A DNA stretch of 64,000 nucleotides, taken from positions 199,172-263,171 of the forward strand of contig MZZL01000381.1 in assembly GCA_002749535.1 (NCBI GenBank), given 5' to 3'. The translations under genes were made by a program, and so were the position numbers. The notes under the pieces were generated by a model. The model had not been told where the DNA came from. It saw nothing but the letters and a program-made list of their open reading frames with translations, and did not search any database. This stretch comes from Apophysomyces variabilis. Taxonomy: Eukaryota > Mucoromycota > Mucoromycetes > Mucorales > Mucoraceae. Shown one piece after another: positions 57,699-64,000 of the stretch (position 1 is the first letter of the stretch; each line of letters begins with the position of its first letter).

Positions 57699-58200
57699 AT
57701 AGAAATGCATAGCTAAGTAACCAAAAATTATTTTTTTAATAGAGAACTAGCTGTTTAACACTTTATACTTCTGAGAAGTAAAGCCTCCAAGTATAGAAAT
57801 AGTGAAATTAAATATATATTAATATNTATTAATTGTCATACTTCTTTTTGGCTAATCTAATCAATGGCCATAGAAGTTTAGTTGAATAGCGTCAGATAAA
57901 ACAAGGAAAATAAGAGAATAAAATGAATGATAATTTTATTGCTTTTTTAGTTCTAAGATATTTATACTAAGTAATTTTCTACAATTTCTTTCATTTTAAT
58001 CATTGATAAGTCATGGAGAGTTATAGCCTTAAGTAATAATGGTCATCTATAACTCACAGTGAAAGCATTTGACGCACAGAGAGGAGTGGTAGTACTAATG
58101 TACACCAAAAATAGTAAAAAGGTGATACAAGGAAATATGCTACGACATTTTGATTGGTCAGTCAATCTTCAGCTACGACACAATAATAAAAATATATAAT

Positions 58201-58272
58201 CTCTCAGACGGGGAATTGAACCCCGGTCTCCCGCGTGACAGGCGGGGATACTAACCACTATACTATCTGAGA
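58201..58272 (-). tRNA. tRNA-Asp (GTC), duplicate copy
   Basis: Same 72 nt as 56998-57069. If the duplication is an artefact, only one gene exists. Confidence 0.85.
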
Positions 58273-58548
58273 CTGCTTCTTTGAACACAATGTGTAGTCA
58301 ACTGGAGTGAAACTACCATATTGTAAAACACAAAGAACATCAAAAATGCTCAGCAAGAAAGAAGGATGTTAGTAGTGCAGATCTGGAGACAGTAGCATGT
58401 TTAGTTGTCGAGATATTTGATTTCAAAGTTTCATCAATCTTTTTTTTATTATTAAATAATCTGTTTATAATAATTGATAAATTATTTTTTTTTTGATAGT
58501 TGATCTCTGTTCCCAGAAAATTTTTAGACAATAGGCAGTAAAAATAAT

Positions 58549-58901
58549 AAAAACAATCTTTTTAAATATTTATACTGTCTAGATACTTAGTCAGATATCT
58601 TATTAATTAGAGGATATATAAGCTCTGAGTAATTATAGTAGATTGATAATAATTAATAATAAATGCTTGTTAAGATATTATTGTCTATTTGAGTTTAAAT
58701 AAGAGAATTCAGGGATGATGACAAATTATTGTATTCCTGCTAAGATTATAATCATTGTACTTATCTTGTCACACTAATTATAAGATAGAGAGACTATACT
58801 AGAAGTTTGTATAAGACTGCAATGATTGCTTTATTAGAGGAAATAACATAATAAGTAAATGTATATAATTATTATATAATAAAAATATGTCAAATACAAC
58901 A
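58549..58901 (-). repeat. Old LTR fragment of family Ty3-1, duplicate copy
   Basis: Same as 57346-57698, in the second copy of the 1202-bp duplication. Confidence 0.8.
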
Positions 58902-59028
58902 ATAGAAATGCATAGCTAAGTAACCAAAAATTATTTTTTTAATAGAGAACTAGCTGTTTAACACTTTATACTTCTGAGAAGTAAAGCCTCCAAGTATAGA
59001 AATAGTGAAATTAAATATATATTAATAT

Positions 59029-59145
59029 GTTATATAGTGTAATTAGAGATAACTAAGAATAATATTTGTATAAAAAACCTATTTTATAATACTAGGAAAG
59101 CATTATAATATATAATAGTTTTGGTAATAGGTTGATAGATATCAT
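59029..59145. other. AT-rich stretch without recognised feature
   Basis: Almost only A and T; leads into the decayed Helitron helicase. Confidence 0.5.
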
Positions 59146-59985
59146 TTTACTCATATATAATTCTTAAGTTGGAGGCTTTAGTTACTCTTAACAGAGCAAC
59201 ATATAGCTAACTATAAAAAAAACAGATTGTAAAAGATATAAACTAATATAATTAAGGGTTTGACCTTACACTTTGTTAATTGTCATAGTGAATGCAAGCT
59301 TCACTGGAAACTGTCTTCTTATTATACTAAAAGGCAAGTTAGTATCAGAAATAATAAGCTTAATTTGAGATATAGAGACTTATGATCCCACATATCTGCC
59401 AGTAGCAATCTCAATATCAATAATATATAGATGTAGAGCTTGAATAATCAAGCAAGTGCCATTATAAAGGTTAGCCTTAGAATCTATATTGCATAAGAGT
59501 ATGATTAGTATATTGATCTTAAAATTAAGGGTATATAGTAGAAAAGCTAAGAAAAATAGGTTTATTGCTTGAGGTTGGTGAACAGTAGATAGAAGTTACT
59601 TGCAAATGATAGTAAATTTAAAAAAGTCTATAGATACTTAATTCTGATGTTCATGTTTAACAACAGTATCAGTGCTATTGTAAGTATGGCTTATTCTTAG
59701 GAATAAATTAGTAATAATATTATTAATTATGTCTATATAACAAATTTTTGGTATGAGGATAGCACAATCAATAAGAAGTTAGATATTAATAGGAAGAATA
59801 GCATTGAATACTGGGTAGTATATAGTAGCAATAAGGTTATTAACATTTAATCTAGGTATGCACCACTGAGGGTTGAGGGGAATATAAACAGAATTTGAAA
59901 CTATATAAATAAGTAAGAAAATGATAAGATTCATATAATAAAAGAGTATATACCTGATAGGACATAGTCATTATCAACATTCAAA
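59146..59985 (-). pseudogene. Helitron helicase remnant, AT-mutated copy
   Basis: Collinear with 495-1330 over its whole length, nearly without insertions or deletions, but with dense C-to-T and G-to-A changes. The frame is destroyed by stops. Element E-like sequence follows directly at 59986. Confidence 0.9.
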
Positions 59986-60173
59986 CATCATAGGAAAAGA
60001 AAACGCCAAGAAACCTGAGGAATTGGAAATCTGAGAAAATCTGTTTATAAACTTAAATCTTTCCTCAAGTTTCCTAGTTTCCTCAGATTTTCTAAAGTTT
60101 CTAGATATTTAGCTTTCTGTAATATGCTCATATATACTCATGTATTCTTATATATCCTTATGTATCCTTATGT
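59986..60173 (+). mobile_element. Truncated, AT-mutated copy of element E
   Basis: Starts CATCATAGGAAAAG and follows 28972-29160 of element E, including the GTTTCCTCAG inverted motifs. It is cut by the LTR of element G. Confidence 0.75.
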
Positions 60174-60851
60174 TGTTATGGCATAATTTTAGATAGGATC
60201 TTGACAGTGAAATAATAATTCGCTATTGTGTGTTTTTGAGAATAAGTGAGCACCAGGTATGGGTTAAAGTCTAACACTAAGACTAAGAGATAACTTGAAT
60301 TTATTTGAAAGAAATGGTTGGGCCAAAGGCTTGACAATATAAGTCAATTGATCAGTTGATTAATAATAACCAAATATAGGATAACAGAGATAAGGTTCAG
60401 AGAATCAGAGTTTTTAACACTGCAGTTGAAGGGTTGTTGTATAGCTAGTATGTCGTTATACACCTTAATAGCAGGACTACAATACAGTTTCCCAATTTGG
60501 TATATGGATCATCATATTTTACATGCAATGTAGCTCTCTCCTTTACGCAGTATAAAGACGATCAGACCATCTTACTACATGCATCATGTATCAAACTAAG
60601 TGTACAGTTTAATCTATGCAAGGTGGTTCTTTCCCTCTTTCTTTACATTTCTCTATCCTCATAGATCTACACTGCATCTATAGAGACAACACATAGAACA
60701 ACACATTACACAACGTATACACTTACATTTAGAGACAACATATAAATAGTCGTGAAAACATAATGATAAAAAAAAAACAATCTTGACTCAGTCTCAAAGG
60801 ATTCTATTGTCCGATTTTCTTTTATCTCATTTGTCTCTAACATATACCACA
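60174..60851 (+). repeat. 5' LTR of element G (about 678 bp)
   Basis: Starts TGTTATGGC and ends ATACCACA before TTTTTTTTCCTTTGAATACC, as in F. TATAAATAG at about 60724 and CAGTCTCAAAGGATTC at about 60789; the eight bases TCAAAGGA are complementary to the bases after the LTR (TCCTTTGA). The left end could be 3 bp earlier. Confidence 0.75.
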
Positions 60852-60884
60852 TTTTTTTTCCTTTGAATACCTTTTATTATATCT

Positions 60885-63800
60885 GCTCAAAATGACAATA
60901 CCAACTCTCCCGTTTTCAGAACCATTTCGCAAGAAGATCGTGAAGCTATCAGACAGGCCATGTCCATAGGCAATCTGGTCGCTCCACAGGAAGAAGACAC
61001 CGCTATGCAAGTGGTAGAGGAGTCCATAGAGCTCCACATTGACTTGGAAAAAATTCAAGAAAACTTACATCAAAAGAAGAAGGCTGCCGCTGATAAATTG
61101 ATCTGGGTCTTGGCCAATCCGTAAGGAACACAGCAGGAACGGGAAACAGCTCAGGCAGATCTTGATGCTGCCAAAACTGCTTGGAACGCTTTTGTGGAAG
61201 CCAAGAAGGTACGAGAGGAAACCTTTACAGAAGGAATAAGCACAGAGGGAAAAAGCAGCCAGACATCGGCTGTTGTACCAAAAGAGCTACCAGCATTTCA
61301 GATCAAAGGTGGGCCTATCAGAAATGCAAGCAAAAAGATGCATGACACCATACGTACGTTCATTAGCGCTTTTGAGGTGCAATTGAGGGCGTATAAATTG
61401 GTTCCACTCGATGACCATTAGGAATGGTTATTCTGGTTGACCTGTGATGACACACAACGTCAATGGTTTGCACATACATTAGCTGACAAAGGACTTTGCT
61501 GGGAAGAGGCGCGTACACACCTGGAAAAGGAGTTTGGAAATCCCTTCTACGTCTGGCAAAAGAAGGATGAACATCGTCACCTGGCACAACGTCCTGATGA
61601 AAGCATACACCTCTTTCTGGAACGATACCAAGAGGTATCTTACGAGGCCAATTTGGCAAGTGACCAAGACTTGGTGTACAACTTTGTGTGCTCCCTGTTA
61701 CCGCCAATTAAGAAAAAAGCTTGGTCTACCCTGACGAATCAATATGGTCTCGAATTAACAAGTGACCTGCAGCAAGCTGCACAGTTGATTATGGCCGCAT
61801 GTGGGGAAGGTACCAACAATACCTATACAGAAACAGCATCCAACGGCAAAAGGCGATATGACAACGAGGGTTTCAATGGCAACAAGAAGCACAAACGTGC
61901 TAGACAGGGCACCTGCCCTCTACACCCAAAAGGTTCGCATGCTAAGGAAGACTGCTTCATATGGAAATCAATGCTGAAGGAGGCAGCAGCCAAGAGCAAC
62001 AAACCTCACAACAACGGACAAAAGGGGCACAAGGAGCCAAACCTCTGCTGCTACTGTAAAAAGGTGGAATACACCAAAGGGCACACATGTCCAGAATATT
62101 GGAACAGCAAAAAAGTGGTGGCAAACCACTCTGTAAAGGTTATGGATCTAGAAGATCCAGACAACCTATTGCCAATCAACATGGAGAAATTGGATCTCCA
62201 ACAACAAGGTATTCACCTTACAAATTCCATTAACAAAACCACTGACTCAATTTACGTACCAATTCTTGTACAGAATAAACGACAGTGGGGCCTCATTGAT
62301 ACGGGGGCGAATGGATCTTTTATGAACCTGGGATTAGCACAGGAATTACATTTGTCAGTCAACACAAATAAAAAACATAATATTCAACTGGCATCCACAG
62401 ATGGTACCATAAATAGTTTTGGCACTGTTGAAGCAGAATTGTCATACAAGGGTAAATACCTAAAACATACCTTTATTGTTATGAATCTATCACTGGGTAC
62501 ACAAATCAGCATCGGTTTGGATCTTATGCCCAAGTTAGGATTAGGCATCACAGGTATCGCAGCTTTATGGGATGACCAAATGGAGAAAAATTCCAAAGAC
62601 AATATCATAAATGATATTCCTAAGCCCAATGACTCACCCACAGGCACAACAGCAGAAAGACATATATTCTTTCAAGCAATTCAGCCTTCATTGCATACTA
62701 ATGCAAACATACCTAGTTCATCGTTTTGCACGATACCCGAGTCAATTATACACTTAGACACACCAGAAGGCCTAACATCATACCGAAGACAATATGATCT
62801 GCCAATGGTGTATGAATCCAAAGTACAAGAAGCCGTGGACACTTGGTTAAAAGAGGGAACAATTGAAAGGGCACCAGTTGACACAGCCTGGAATAGTCCC
62901 TTAACCTTGGCACCAAAGAAAGATGCATCCAGTAACTACACCGATCGTCGTCCTTGCTTGGATCCACGACATATCAACAAACTCATCAAAGTGGATCGTT
63001 ACCCACTGCCTCTTATTGGAGACATATTTCACAAGCTCGGAGGTTCTACTGTGTTCACTACATTAGACCTTAAAACTGCTTTTCATCGTTTCCAAATCTA
63101 TGAGCCAGACCGTCCTAAAACAGCATTCACTTTCAAAGGCATGCAATATATGTTTAAAGGTTGTCCGTTTGGTCTCAAGCCGATATCATCCAAGTTTCAA
63201 CGCGTCATGGATATCCTTTTCTGTGATACTCCGTTCATTACGACGTTTGTGGACGATATTATCATACACTCTGAAAATATGGAAAAACACACAGTGCATG
63301 TCAAAACTGTTATCGATAAACTTACTGCCGTCAACTTGATCCTCAATCCCAAAAAATGCCACTTTGCACAAAAGTCGGTTTATTTATTGGGTTTCTGCGT
63401 GTCAGGAAAAGGCATAACGCTGGACCCACGCAAAGTGAGTAACATACAAGAGTGGCCATTTCCTCGCACAGGAAAAGATGTACAACGTTTTCTTGGCATC
63501 ATCAACTACTTCCGGGAACACATCCCTAATGCTTCCATGCTCACAGCTCCATTGGATCGGTTACGCAATGCGGACAATCTGAAAGACCTTTGGACAGAAG
63601 AGCACACGACCACTTTCCAAAGCCTAAAGCAAATTTTGCTGACGCTACCTATCCTGTGCTACCCAAACTTAAAATACCCGTTCAGTGTTGCAACGGACGC
63701 CTCTAACACAGGCATTGGGGCAGTTCTCTACCAAACAATTAATGGAGAAACACGCCATATTGCTTTCATGGCACGTGCTTTAACAACAAGCGAACGTAAT

Positions 63801-64000
63801 TACTCCACTACCAAACGAGAACTACTTGCTATTATTTATGCGCTCAACAAATTCCACAAATATCTATGGGGAAACAAATTCACCCTCCTGACTGACCACA
63901 AGGCACTAACGTATCTTCATACGCAAAAGAAGCCTAACGCCATGATGATTAACTGGCTTGATACGCTTCTGCAATACGACTTCAATGTTGAACACCTCCC
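60885..64000 (+). pseudogene. Element G gag-pol, nearly open, two in-frame stops in gag
   Basis: One frame to the window end. Gag: N-terminal acidic part and coiled coil (IELHIDLEKIQENLHQKKK, about 61025), TFISAFEVQLRAYKLVPLDD, TCDDTQRQWFAHTLADKG, KKDEHRHLAQRPDESIHLFL, YNFVCSLLPPIKKKAW. Cys/His cluster CYCKKVEYTKGHTC (about 62050). Protease LIDTGANGSFMN (about 62292) intact. RT: RPCLDPRHINKL, TLDLKTAFHRF, GCPFGLKP, TTFVDDIIIHS (about 63240) intact. RNase [17 protein letters not shown] (about 63690), TDHKALTYLHT. Stops: TAA at 61122 and TAG at 61420, the latter in place of the Trp seen in F. The ATG of F is not conserved; the in-frame start is unclear (an ACA/ATA codon near 60880). The enzymatic domains look intact. 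Confidence 0.9.

Larger units (their letters stand above)
56624..57825. repeat. First copy of a 1202-bp exact duplication
   Basis: Repeated at 57827-59028 with a spacing of 1203, separated by one N at 57826. It contains the J 5' LTR, the end of I, the tRNA-Asp and an old LTR. I saw no difference between the copies, so an assembly artefact is the most likely cause. Confidence 0.9.
57827..59028. repeat. Second copy of the 1202-bp exact duplication
   Basis: See 56624-57825. Begins right after the single N. Confidence 0.9.
60174..64000 (+). mobile_element. Chromodomain-lineage Ty3 retrotransposon G (5' part, cut by window end)
   Basis: 5' LTR about 60174-60851, gag-pol from about 60891 to the window end inside RNase H. 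Closest in sequence to element F; fewest visible lesions of all Ty3 copies here. The chromodomain and 3' LTR lie outside the window. Confidence 0.9.

Overview
The window is repeat-dominated eukaryotic DNA, most likely from a fungus, and an early-diverging (Mucoromycota-like) one is my guess. The reasons are the chromodomain Ty3 elements, TNP2-type CACTA, hAT, Helitron and fungal DDE transposases, short GT-AG introns of about 50-60 bases, and a normal eukaryotic tRNA-Asp(GTC). No intact host protein gene was found. The only convincing host gene is the tRNA-Asp, which appears twice through an apparent assembly duplication.

Layout, left half. 1-481 is the end of a CACTG-type DNA element that cuts into a Helitron helicase remnant (482-1405). 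A tandem array with a unit of about 115 bp (1441-2131) is interrupted by a 3.2-kb hAT element (2132-5312, 8-bp target duplication). 5559-17886 is a CACTA-type element A with two divergent genes, a TNP2-like transposase and an unrecognised second gene. Its transposase gene is split by a complete chromodomain Ty3 retrotransposon (8659-14573, 448-bp LTRs, duplication ccata). A decayed DDE transposase follows (17905-20080), then a second CACTA element B (about 20230-26779) with the same two-gene layout. B ends inside a Ty3 element D (26780-about 32000), which itself carries a 1.7-kb TIR element E.

Right half. Chromodomain Ty3 element F (32507-38718) contains a 614-N gap bracketed by an exact 154-bp duplicate. 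Ty3 element H (38949-44916) carries two LTR-like insertions. Minus-strand Ty3 element I (44943-56977) contains CACTG element K in its pol and element J in its LTR, and J in turn contains a solo LTR of family F. I ends 20 bp from the tRNA-Asp. A 1202-bp segment containing the tRNA is repeated exactly across a single N. Then come strongly AT-mutated copies of the Helitron helicase and of element E, and finally a relatively intact chromodomain Ty3 element G (60174 to the window end).

Three themes stand out. (1) Decay is mostly C-to-T and G-to-A, often at CpA/TpG, creating TAG/TAA/TGA from Gln, Trp and Arg codons with few frameshifts: a RIP-like signature. (2) The chromodomain Ty3 LTRs contain a short sequence complementary to the bases just after the LTR, and the pair co-varies between families, which suggests Tf1-like self-priming. 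(3) Two CACTA elements share an undescribed second gene. Both they and the CACTG elements K and L keep related termini while replacing their subterminal repeat arrays.
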